A DNA stretch of 6,625 nucleotides from Methylomarinum sp. GTDB lineage: Bacteria; Pseudomonadota; Gammaproteobacteria; Methylococcales; Methylomonadaceae. The stretch spans positions 1-6,625 of the forward strand of contig WTAG01000699.1 of assembly GCA_013139755.1 (NCBI GenBank). Direction: 5' to 3'. This document shows, one piece after another, positions 1 through 5,325 of the stretch. The notes beneath the pieces are model-generated. The model worked only from the letters and a program-made list of their open reading frames with translations, did not search any database and had not been told where the DNA came from. How positions within the stretch are numbered: position 1 is the first letter of the stretch; each line of letters starts with the position of its first letter. The translations under genes and the position numbers were made by a program.

Positions 1-396
1 CTTATCAGCTACTTCTGAAACTTTAGGCTCATACTCTGGAATAATCCCGCGTAGTAAGGTACCACTGACGCGTCTATCAGCATTAATCATTACTTGTCCT
101 CGCACAAAAGGAGCAGAACCTTCAACATGCGCAGTGCCTTTAAGTCTTTGCTCTAATTGTTGCCAATCATCTAACCGACCACCTCTGCCTGTAATAGTTG
201 TATGGGATGTCATACCCAAAATACGTTCGCGCAGCTCTGATTCAAAGCCGTTCATCACAGATAACACAGCAATCAAAGCCGTTACCCCTAAAGCGATACC
301 TAAAACTGAGGTTAGAGTAATGAATGAAATAAACTGCGTTCGTCGTTTTGCACGCGTATAGCGCATGCCGATATAAATAATTAGAGGCTTAAACAT
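1..396 (-). CDS. lolC: Lipoprotein-releasing ABC transporter permease, LolC/LolE family (5' part only)
   Basis: This is the N-terminal 132 residues of an inner-membrane permease of the Lol system, which extracts mature outer-membrane lipoproteins and passes them to the chaperone LolA, using ATP hydrolysed by LolD. The protein opens MFKPLIIYIG, then a basic stretch (RYTRAKRR, residues 12-19), then the first membrane segment (about residues 24-47) ending in LSVMNGFESELRERILG, the hallmark of the family. The periplasmic domain follows and is cut by the window edge, so the gene is partial because of the window, not broken. The ATG is 6 nt after the fur stop and has no clear Shine-Dalgarno, so it may be read from the fur transcript. 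The N-terminus resembles LolC and also the single LolF form of some gammaproteobacteria, so the C/E/F assignment is open while the family is secure. Confidence 0.88.
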   Translation of the reverse strand, partial: MFKPLIIYIGMRYTRAKRRTQFISFITLTSVLGIALGVTALIAVLSVMNGFESELRERILGMTSHTTITGRGGRLDDWQQLEQRLKGTAHVEGSAPFVRGQVMINADRRVSGTLLRGIIPEYEPKVSEVADK

Positions 397-402
397 AGTG
401 TT

Positions 403-822
403 TTATTGATTTTTCTTACATTGAGAACAAAAACCATACAGATATAAACTATGATCCGTTAATTCATAACCTAATTTTTCTGCAATATCGAGTTGACGTT
501 TTTCTATAACAGCATCAGTAAACTCATCAACCTTCCCACATTTCATACAGACAATATGATCATGATGCGTTCCTTTATTCAGCTCAAAAACTGAATTCCC
601 CCCTTCAAAATGATGTCTTGTTACTAAGCCTGCTGCTTCAAACTGAGTTAAAACCCGATAAACAGTTGCTAAGCCAATTTCCTCATCTTCACTCAGTAAA
701 ATTTTATAGACTTTCTCTGCAGACAAGTGACGCTGATCTGTCTGTTTTTCTAAAATCTCTAAAATCTTAACACGAGGCAAGGTGACTTTCAGTCCCACAC
801 TTCTTAAATCATTACTTTCCAA
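403..822 (-). CDS. fur: Ferric uptake regulator Fur
   Basis: Fur is a dimeric iron-sensing transcription factor that, with Fe2+ bound, represses iron-uptake genes. With the start chosen here it has 139 residues. The N-terminal winged helix contains GLKVTLPRVKILEIL (residues 10-24) and the recognition-helix motif GLATVYRVL (50-58). The C-terminal half has the metal-site cluster HHDH (86-89), C92xxC95 and H124, and a second CxxC (132-135), which together suggest a structural zinc plus regulatory iron sites. No ATG is available near the N-terminus. Two in-frame TTG codons exist, at 828 and 822. The GGAG at 831-834 lies 8 nt from the TTG at 822 but only 2 nt from the one at 828, and MESNDLR is a natural Fur N-terminus, so 822 is preferred. 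The gene is divergent from bamE, an arrangement also known in Pseudomonas (omlA/fur). Identity is very secure; the start is somewhat less so. Confidence 0.96.
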   Translation of the reverse strand: MESNDLRSVGLKVTLPRVKILEILEKQTDQRHLSAEKVYKILLSEDEEIGLATVYRVLTQFEAAGLVTRHHFEGGNSVFELNKGTHHDHIVCMKCGKVDEFTDAVIEKRQLDIAEKLGYELTDHSLYLYGFCSQCKKNQ

Positions 823-830
823 GAGCAACT

Positions 831-834
831 CTCC
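831..834 (-). promoter_or_regulatory. fur ribosome binding site (GGAG)
   Basis: On the minus strand GGAG precedes two in-frame TTG codons. Its spacing is 8 nt to the TTG at 822 and 2 nt to the TTG at 828, so it supports the inner TTG as the start of Fur. The ATG at 836, just upstream, is out of frame. Confidence 0.6.
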
Positions 835-870
835 ATATCAACTGCAAAAATACATAAGAATATGCTAATT

Positions 871-900
871 GTATCTTTTTTTATAAAAACACGTAGATAC
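871..900. promoter_or_regulatory. Dyad-symmetric AT-rich region between fur and bamE
   Basis: The 157-nt fur/bamE spacer contains the inverted repeat GTATCT (871-876) / AGATAC (895-900). Between the arms lies TTTTTATAAAAA (878-889), a perfect 12-bp palindrome. It sits where promoters for both divergent genes should be, so it could be a regulator site or simply an AT-rich promoter core. It does not match the Fur-box consensus well. The seen part is the symmetry; a regulatory role is inferred. Confidence 0.3.
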
Positions 901-928
901 TTTTATAGGATTATCTTTTAACATACGG

Positions 929-934
929 TATGAT
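929..934 (+). promoter_or_regulatory. Candidate bamE -10 element (TATGAT)
   Basis: TATGAT matches the sigma-70 -10 consensus in 5 of 6 positions and lies 45 nt upstream of the bamE start. No good -35 hexamer is present at 16-18 nt, so this is only a candidate. Confidence 0.25.
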
Positions 935-979
935 TTTCTTTATACATCAACGTTCCGCCATTTTCAGCCCAAAGAGTAC

Positions 980-1558
980 ATGAGAAAATCCGTTTATACC
1001 CTAGCGTTATTATCGAGCACCCTATTTACTGGTTGTTCAAGCGTTCTTAACAATCTGCCCGGCGTTTACTCTTTGGACATACAACAAGGAAACATTATCA
1101 ATCAGGAAATGATTGACCAACTCAGACCCAACATGACTAAACGCCAGGTTTTATACATCATGGGCTCATCTATGCTGATTGATGTTTTCCATCAAAAACG
1201 CTGGGATTACCTTTATTCTGAACAGCCAGGTGGTGAAGCCAGAAAACAAAAACGTCTATCTTTATTTTTTAATGGTGATAAGTTAATCGGCGTGCAAGGT
1301 GATTTTAGACCCAGTATCTTACCGGTCATCCGCGAGTCTAATGAAACAACTGTTGACGTACCAGCGCGTAATTTAGATAAAACCTTATGGGAAAAAATAT
1401 CGGGATTTTTTAACGATGAAGCCCCTATAAAAGTGCAAGAAATACAAACAGAAAAAACAATCGACAAAAAAACAGAAGAAGAAACGCCTAGCGAAGAAAT
1501 TTCTACAAAGCCATTAGAAGAAGCAAAACCACAAGCACTTGAAGAAATAGAAAATTAA
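980..1558 (+). CDS. bamE: Outer membrane protein assembly factor BamE (SmpA/OmlA lipoprotein) with charged C-terminal tail
   Basis: BamE is a small lipoprotein of the BAM complex that folds beta-barrel proteins into the outer membrane. The 192-residue product begins with a lipoprotein signal peptide: basic MRK, a hydrophobic core, and the lipobox LFTGC with Cys19 as the lipidated residue. Ser20 at +2 is compatible with outer-membrane sorting. The mature domain has the family pattern: YSLDIQQGN (30-38), [18 protein letters not shown] (47-64), the [11 protein letters not shown] strand (70-80) and [18 protein letters not shown] (92-109). The E. coli protein is about 113 residues; here about 70 residues follow the domain. 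They include a short aromatic stretch (LWEKISGFF, 136-144) and then a Glu/Lys/Thr-rich, probably disordered tail (149-192). The Shine-Dalgarno is weak (AAAGAG, 3 nt from the ATG). The gene is divergent from fur and convergent with rnfH. Confidence 0.93.
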   Translation: MRKSVYTLALLSSTLFTGCSSVLNNLPGVYSLDIQQGNIINQEMIDQLRPNMTKRQVLYIMGSSMLIDVFHQKRWDYLYSEQPGGEARKQKRLSLFFNGDKLIGVQGDFRPSILPVIRESNETTVDVPARNLDKTLWEKISGFFNDEAPIKVQEIQTEKTIDKKTEEETPSEEISTKPLEEAKPQALEEIEN

Positions 1559-1573
1559 CAGCCTTAAACAGAG

Positions 1574-1594
1574 GTAGAGCGGACTTCAGTCCGC
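1574..1594. repeat. GTAG plus perfect hairpin, REP-like element between bamE and rnfH
   Basis: In the 48-nt gap between the convergent bamE and rnfH, GTAG (1574-1577) is followed by GCGGACTTCAGTCCGC (1579-1594), a 7-bp stem with a 2-nt loop (or 6 bp with TTCA). A GTAG tetranucleotide 5' of a GC-rich hairpin is the layout recognised by REP-associated tyrosine transposases (RAYTs). The hairpin is not followed by a T-run on either strand, so an intrinsic terminator is less well supported, though it could still block read-through between the two genes. Copies elsewhere in the genome cannot be checked here. Confidence 0.45.
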
Positions 1595-1606
1595 AATACT
1601 TTAATC

Positions 1607-1882
1607 TTAAACTTTAACAGCCCTATTCCGCCGAGCATCCATAGGATTCTGCAACAAAGGCCGATAAATCTCCACTCGATCACCCTTTGTCACAACAGCG
1701 TCTAATTTACAGACCTTTCCATAAATTCCAACAGGCATTATTGTTAAATCAATTTCAGCACATTGATCTAAAATCCCTGATTTCTCAATCACCTGCTGCA
1801 CAGAAGTCCCCTCAACAAATTGAACAGAGAGACTCAATTGTTTTTCAGGCGTAGCAAACACCACTTCAACGCACTTATCCAT
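1607..1882 (-). CDS. rnfH: RnfH family ubiquitin-like protein (RatB)
   Basis: This 91-residue protein belongs to the RnfH/RatB (UPF0125) family, a small beta-grasp (ubiquitin-like) fold usually encoded next to ratA. Visible family features are the N-terminal strand VEVVFATPEKQ (5-15), VEGTSVQQVIEKSGIL (23-38), the conserved PVGIYGKVCKLDAVVTKGDR (50-69) and the ending VEIYRPLLQNPMDARRNRA (70-88). The length is typical. Its ATG overlaps the end of ratA by 8 nt and has no clear Shine-Dalgarno of its own, so translation is probably coupled to ratA. The biochemical role is not established; the name comes from linkage to rnf genes in some bacteria, and no rnf gene is visible here. It is convergent with bamE. 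Confidence 0.92.
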   Translation of the reverse strand: MDKCVEVVFATPEKQLSLSVQFVEGTSVQQVIEKSGILDQCAEIDLTIMPVGIYGKVCKLDAVVTKGDRVEIYRPLLQNPMDARRNRAVKV

Positions 1883-2306
1883 AAATTTGTTTAGCCCGTT
1901 CAGTAAAAGAACTCACCATGGTATTACAAATCTGATTAAAAACAGTACCAAAGGCCAAGCTGGCAAATTTACCCTGCATTTCAAATTCTAAATCCAAAGA
2001 GATTTTACTAGCATCTTCACGTAAAGGCATAAACGTCCAAACACCATCTAAAGATGAAAATGGACCATCTAATAAAGTCATAAATAACTTTTCCTTACCT
2101 TCTATACGATTACGTGTTGCAAAAGACTTATTAAACCCCGCTTTAGAGATTTGTACCTCAGCCTCGACAATATCACCTTCTCTTTTTAAGATACGACTGC
2201 CACTACACCATGGTAAAAATTCAGGATACGCTTCAATGTCATTTACTATCTCAAACATTTGCTGCGCTGAAAATTTAACCAAAGCACTTTTTTGTACTAT
2301 CGTCAT
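1875..2306 (-). CDS. ratA: RatA family protein (START/coenzyme Q-binding COQ10-like domain)
   Basis: RatA is a 143-residue START-like lipid-binding-fold protein. In E. coli it was described as a ribosome association toxin that hinders 70S formation, while the wider family (COQ10) is linked to ubiquinone binding; which role applies here cannot be read from sequence. Family signatures are VNDIEAYPEFLPWCSGSRIL (21-40), FATRNRIEG (62-70), LLDGPFSSLDGVWTF (78-92) and a C-terminal amphipathic helix (FNQICNTMVSSFTERAKQIYG, 123-143). The start at the ATG at 2306 gives the normal length; reading further upstream only adds residues from the out-of-phase end of the transporter gene. That gene's TGA is 2 nt before this ATG, indicating translational coupling, and rnfH overlaps the 3' end by 8 nt. 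ratA, rnfH and a divergent smpB form a classic gammaproteobacterial neighbourhood. Confidence 0.93.
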   Translation of the reverse strand: MTIVQKSALVKFSAQQMFEIVNDIEAYPEFLPWCSGSRILKREGDIVEAEVQISKAGFNKSFATRNRIEGKEKLFMTLLDGPFSSLDGVWTFMPLREDASKISLDLEFEMQGKFASLAFGTVFNQICNTMVSSFTERAKQIYG

Positions 2307-2308
2307 AC

Positions 2309-3664
2309 TCAGAATATCCCTAGCACATGTAGAAACACGATAAATACAGCCGCAGGTGCAACATAAGTAATAAGGAATTTCCATTGATTAAATTGCTTCT
2401 CAGGTAAATCAAGCTCTTCTGCAACATGCTTTTTATACATAATCCAACCAGCAAAAACAGCAATACCGAATCCCCCAATTGGTAGCATTAAATTAGCGGT
2501 TAAATAATCTAAGAAATTGAAGATTGTTTTATCAAATATTTTAAAATCAGACCAGATATTAAACGAGAATGCTACACTCACACCTAAAGCCCAAGTTGCA
2601 ATACCACTTATAACACTGGCTTTAACACGGGTAAAACCTTTATTTTCAATTAACCATGCAACCACTGGCTCAATCAATGAAATTGAAGACGTTAATGCCG
2701 CAAAAACCAGCAAAACGAAAAATAAAACACCAAATAACCAGCCACCTGTCATATTGCCAAATGCAATAGGTAAGGTCTGAAAAATTAAACCCGGACCAGA
2801 GCCTGGCTCTAATCCATTAGCAAATACCAAAGGAAAAATAGCAATACCGGCTAACAATGCAACGACAGTATCTGCACCAGCAATATACACGCTAGTTTTA
2901 GCAATAGAGACATGACTTGGCAAATAAGAACCATAAACCATAATCGCCCCCATACCTAAGCCTAAGGTAAAAAAGGCATGCCCCATCGCCGTTAATACTG
3001 CGTCGCTATCAATTTCACTAAAATCAGGACTGAATAAAAAAGATAAGCCTTGAAAATAGTATTCTCCAGTGGTCATTGCATAAGCCACCAAAATAATCAG
3101 TAAAGCAAATAATGTTGGCATTAAAAGCTGTACAGCCTTTTCTAAGCCACTGCGTACACCCCGCATTACCACACTCATAGTCGCAACCATAAATGCCGTA
3201 TGCCAAAACACCAACTTTACAGGACTGGCAATTAAATCATCAAAACTGGCTTTAACGACTGCTGCATCTGAAGAAAATCCGCCAAAAAGAGCCTTAAATA
3301 CATAAGCGCCAGCCCAACCAGCAATGACACTGTAATAAGATAAAATCAATACCCCAGCTATAACACCCATCCAGCCTAAATAATGCCAGTTTTTATTAGC
3401 ATCTGCTTCAGCCGATAATGTTCCCAAAGTATTAATAGGGCTTTGCCGCCCTCTTCTGCCCATCATGCTTTCTGCAATCATGATGGGGATACCAATTGCC
3501 ACAACACATGCTAAATACACTATAACAAAAGCGCCTCCTCCATTTTCACCGGTAATATAAGGAAATTTCCAAATATTACCTAACCCAACTGCCGACCCTG
3601 TTGCAGCCAGAATATAAGCGAATCGTGACGACCACTCTCCATGTATTGATTTTGTATTTGCCAT
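2309..3664 (-). CDS. Sodium-dependent transporter, neurotransmitter:sodium symporter (NSS/SNF, LeuT-fold) family
   Basis: This 451-residue inner-membrane protein should import an amino acid or related amine with Na+. Eleven membrane segments can be traced, at roughly 14-36, 43-66, 95-125, 148-167, 175-196, 222-247, 253-283, 308-339, 347-368, 385-410 and 429-451; eleven is the usual bacterial NSS number. TM1 carries the unwound NSS motif GSAVGLGNIWKFP (23-35), with Asn30 as a likely Na+ ligand. TM3 has SYYSVIAGW (109-117), TM6 has FFTLGLGMGAI (231-241) and TM8 has LTSSIS (324-329), whose Thr/Ser residues fit the Na2 site of LeuT. The position of the LeuT gate arginine is Lys33 here. The start at ATG 3664 has AGG 7 nt upstream and gives a normal N-terminus; a longer reading frame adds 47 residues unlike the family and overlaps smpB. 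It leads the ratA-rnfH cluster. Substrate unknown. Confidence 0.93.
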   Translation of the reverse strand: MANTKSIHGEWSSRFAYILAATGSAVGLGNIWKFPYITGENGGGAFVIVYLACVVAIGIPIMIAESMMGRRGRQSPINTLGTLSAEADANKNWHYLGWMGVIAGVLILSYYSVIAGWAGAYVFKALFGGFSSDAAVVKASFDDLIASPVKLVFWHTAFMVATMSVVMRGVRSGLEKAVQLLMPTLFALLIILVAYAMTTGEYYFQGLSFLFSPDFSEIDSDAVLTAMGHAFFTLGLGMGAIMVYGSYLPSHVSIAKTSVYIAGADTVVALLAGIAIFPLVFANGLEPGSGPGLIFQTLPIAFGNMTGGWLFGVLFFVLLVFAALTSSISLIEPVVAWLIENKGFTRVKASVISGIATWALGVSVAFSFNIWSDFKIFDKTIFNFLDYLTANLMLPIGGFGIAVFAGWIMYKKHVAEELDLPEKQFNQWKFLITYVAPAAVFIVFLHVLGIF

Positions 3665-3671
3665 TTTTGTG

Positions 3672-3675
3672 CCTA
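3672..3675 (-). promoter_or_regulatory. Ribosome binding site of the NSS transporter (TAGG)
   Basis: TAGG on the minus strand lies 7 nt before the ATG at 3664 and selects it over the more upstream in-frame start at 3805, which would overlap smpB and add a non-family N-terminus. Confidence 0.5.
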
Positions 3676-3715
3676 AAAATCTAATATAGTTACGTTCATT
3701 ATCAACGAATCGAGT

Positions 3716-3744
3716 AAAATACCAAAATAAATCCTTTCCGTCAG
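3716..3744 (-). promoter_or_regulatory. Candidate promoter for the NSS transporter-ratA-rnfH cluster
   Basis: On the minus strand CTGACG (3744-3739) and TATTTT (3721-3716) are separated by 17 nt; each matches the sigma-70 consensus in 4 of 6 positions. The predicted start near 3709 would leave a leader of about 45 nt before the ATG at 3664. The same 105-nt spacer must also hold the smpB promoter; TAAAAT at 3715-3720 on the plus strand is a possible -10 for it, without a convincing -35. Confidence 0.3.
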
Positions 3745-3769
3745 TTTTAAAAAACCATTCATCATTGCT

Positions 3770-4255
3770 ATGGCTGCTAAAAAATCCAAGAAAAAAAACA
3801 AACAATCAGACAATACCATTGCGGTTAATCGCCAGGCATCACATGAATTTTTCATTGAAGAACAATTTGAAGCGGGTTTAGTTCTGGAAGGTTGGGAAGT
3901 TAAAAGTTTAAGGGAAGGCAGAATTCAATTAAAAGAAAGCCACATTGTGATTCATAAGAGCGAAGCCTGGTTGCTAGGAGCCCATATATCACCATTACTT
4001 TCTGCTTCGACACATATTGTGCCAGACAGAGTAAGACGTAAAAAATTACTATTGCATAAAAATGAGCTTGATAAATTAATTGGTGCGGTGGAACGCAAAG
4101 GCTACACCATTATCCCTTTATCTATGTATTGGATAAAAGGCAGAGCAAAACTCAAAATAGGTTTAGCCAAAGGTAAAAAGCTACATGACAAACGCGCGGT
4201 TGCTAAAGATAAAGACTGGCAGCGTGATAAAGAACGCCTAATGAAGCATGCGTAG
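3770..4255 (+). CDS. smpB: SsrA-binding protein SmpB
   Basis: SmpB binds tmRNA (SsrA) and delivers it to stalled ribosomes for trans-translation, which releases the ribosome and tags the unfinished protein. The 161-residue product is of normal length. It has a basic N-terminus ([11 protein letters not shown]), the start of the barrel [17 protein letters not shown] (15-31), the signature [20 protein letters not shown] (34-53) with KESHI (55-59), the barrel end [28 protein letters not shown] (115-142), and the C-terminal basic tail (143-161) that in known SmpB enters the mRNA channel. The start fits family N-termini although the 20 nt before the ATG hold no recognisable Shine-Dalgarno. The gene is divergent from the transporter-ratA-rnfH cluster. 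No tmRNA gene is visible in the window. Confidence 0.97.
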   Translation: MAAKKSKKKNKQSDNTIAVNRQASHEFFIEEQFEAGLVLEGWEVKSLREGRIQLKESHIVIHKSEAWLLGAHISPLLSASTHIVPDRVRRKKLLLHKNELDKLIGAVERKGYTIIPLSMYWIKGRAKLKIGLAKGKKLHDKRAVAKDKDWQRDKERLMKHA

Positions 4256-4261
4256 ATAGAT

Positions 4262-4298
4262 ACTTACAATCGTTCTCAACATTGAAACGATTGTAAGT
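4262..4298. terminator. 13-bp hairpin just after smpB (possible terminator, no T-run)
   Basis: Seven nt after the smpB stop, ACTTACAATCGTT (4262-4274) and its exact reverse complement (4286-4298) form a 13-bp perfect stem with an 11-nt loop. The position suggests 3'-end formation or mRNA protection for smpB. However, the stem is AT-rich and no U-tract follows on either strand, so it is not a textbook intrinsic terminator. The direct repeat GTAGATA (4252-4258 and 4302-4308) brackets the hairpin. Confidence 0.45.
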
Positions 4299-4310
4299 TA
4301 AGTAGATAAC

Positions 4311-4379
4311 ATAGGATGTGCTGACTACTGGAAGCGCATCTAACCAAAAGATGCGCTTCGTACCCTCAGCACATCCTAT
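4311..4379. repeat. 69-bp nested palindrome, REP/MITE-like
   Basis: Outer arms ATAGGATGTGCTGA (4311-4324) and TCAGCACATCCTAT (4366-4379) are perfect 14-bp complements. Inside them, GAAGCGCATCT (4331-4341) and AGATGCGCTTC (4349-4359) form a perfect 11-bp stem with the 7-nt loop AACCAAA. The two stems are separated by a symmetric 6-nt by 6-nt unpaired internal loop. Such an imperfect palindrome with two GC-richer stems between convergent genes is typical of dispersed REP-like or miniature transposable elements; it could equally act as a bidirectional transcription end for smpB and the BASS gene. Copy number cannot be tested here. Confidence 0.6.
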
Positions 4380-4419
4380 ATCACCACCTTAATTTAATAG
4401 CAGTAACACTGGACGATAA

Positions 4420-5325
4420 TTAATCCAATCTGCGCCAATACATCGCCAGTAAACTCCCAGAAACATTATGCCAAATACTAAAGATAGCACCTGGCAATGC
4501 CGCAGCAACTGAAAAGTATTTCACCGCAAGCGCCACACTTAAGCCTGAGTTTTGCATAGCCACCTCTATACACACCGTTCGACAAGTCCTTGCATCATAT
4601 TTTAATAACCAAGGAATGGCATAACCCACAATTAAGCCAAAAAGGTTATGCAAACACACCGCCAATAGCACAGGCAAAGCCAAATCCGTTAAATTATCAT
4701 GATTTAAAGCCACAATAATGGCGATAATAAAGATAATAGAAAATGAAGATAACAACGGAAAAACCGGTTGAATTTTCTTTAACCCTAGACTAAAAAAACT
4801 ATTTAAAAGCGTCCCCACTAAAACGGGCAACAAAACAATCAGCAACAGACTTTTTAACATACCTTCGACAGGCACCGGCACCACCTGATTAAGATAAAGA
4901 TACGTTAAAGCAGGCATTAAAATCACAGCGCATAATGTTGAAACAATCGTCATTAAAATAGACAAAGCCACATTGCCCTTCGCCAAATAACAAATCACAT
5001 TAGATGCCGTGCCTCCCGCACTTGCCCCGACCAATATCATCCCCGTCATCACATCAACAGATAATTCAAGCAGAATTGATATGACATAAGCAAAAAACGG
5101 CATTAATAAAAACTGTATTCCCACCGCAATGGTTATAACCAAACGTTTTTTAACCACCGCTTCAAAATCAGCCCAGTTCAAGGTCATCCCCATGCTAAAC
5201 ATCACCAAAGCCAGCAAAGGAACAATAAATGATTTGAACGATAAAAAAATCGCTGGATTGACAAAGGCAATCGCTGAAAAAATAATCGCCCAAACAGGAA
5301 ATAAATTAACTATCCTGTTAATCAT
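4420..5325 (-). CDS. Bile acid:sodium symporter (BASS) family transporter
   Basis: This 301-residue, strongly hydrophobic inner-membrane protein belongs to the BASS family, Na+-coupled carriers of organic anions. Family landmarks are LVMFSMGMTLNWADFEAVVKK (40-60), IQFLLMPFFAY (70-80), the crossover motif GASAGGTASNVICYLAKGNVALS (100-122) with Gly-Gly-Thr-Ala-Ser-Asn at 104-109, and EVAMQNSGLSVALA (254-267); the last two are where Na+ sites lie in bacterial BASS structures. Bacterial relatives include the ketopantoate transporter PanS, but no substrate can be assigned here. The ATG at 5325 is chosen; a longer frame would begin with a TTG at 5358, deep in the preceding gene. The 8-nt overlap with the 134-aa gene upstream indicates an operon. 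Nothing looks truncated. Confidence 0.9.
   Translation of the reverse strand: MINRIVNLFPVWAIIFSAIAFVNPAIFLSFKSFIVPLLALVMFSMGMTLNWADFEAVVKKRLVITIAVGIQFLLMPFFAYVISILLELSVDVMTGMILVGASAGGTASNVICYLAKGNVALSILMTIVSTLCAVILMPALTYLYLNQVVPVPVEGMLKSLLLIVLLPVLVGTLLNSFFSLGLKKIQPVFPLLSSFSIIFIIAIIVALNHDNLTDLALPVLLAVCLHNLFGLIVGYAIPWLLKYDARTCRTVCIEVAMQNSGLSVALAVKYFSVAAALPGAIFSIWHNVSGSLLAMYWRRLD

Noticed and set aside
134..361. Plus-strand open frame opposite the permease gene
   Set aside because: It is antisense to a clearly conserved LolC/E coding sequence and has an unnatural composition.
823..979. Fur box for autoregulation in the fur/bamE spacer
   Set aside because: No stretch matches the 19-bp Fur consensus beyond isolated AT-rich hexamers.
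1213..1467. Minus-strand open frame inside bamE
   Set aside because: It is antisense to BamE and has no start signals or recognisable protein features.
1573..1594. tRNA fragment (GGTAGAGC resembles a tRNA D-arm)
   Set aside because: No acceptor stem, T-arm or full cloverleaf can be formed around it; the hairpin layout fits a REP-like element better.
2307..2384. N-terminal extension of RatA by 26 residues
   Set aside because: It overlaps the transporter's last membrane segment in another frame; the ATG at 2306 gives the normal RatA length and N-terminus.
2517..2780. Plus-strand open frame opposite the NSS transporter gene
   Set aside because: It is antisense to conserved membrane segments of the transporter, with no supporting signals.
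3665..3855. Upstream starts for the transporter and a 60-residue minus-strand frame
   Set aside because: They run into smpB on the opposite strand, add non-family residues, and the ATG at 3664 has a good ribosome binding site.
4256..4419. CRISPR array or tmRNA gene next to smpB
   Set aside because: The repeats are inverted rather than regularly spaced direct repeats, and the 164-nt spacer is too short and lacks tmRNA features.
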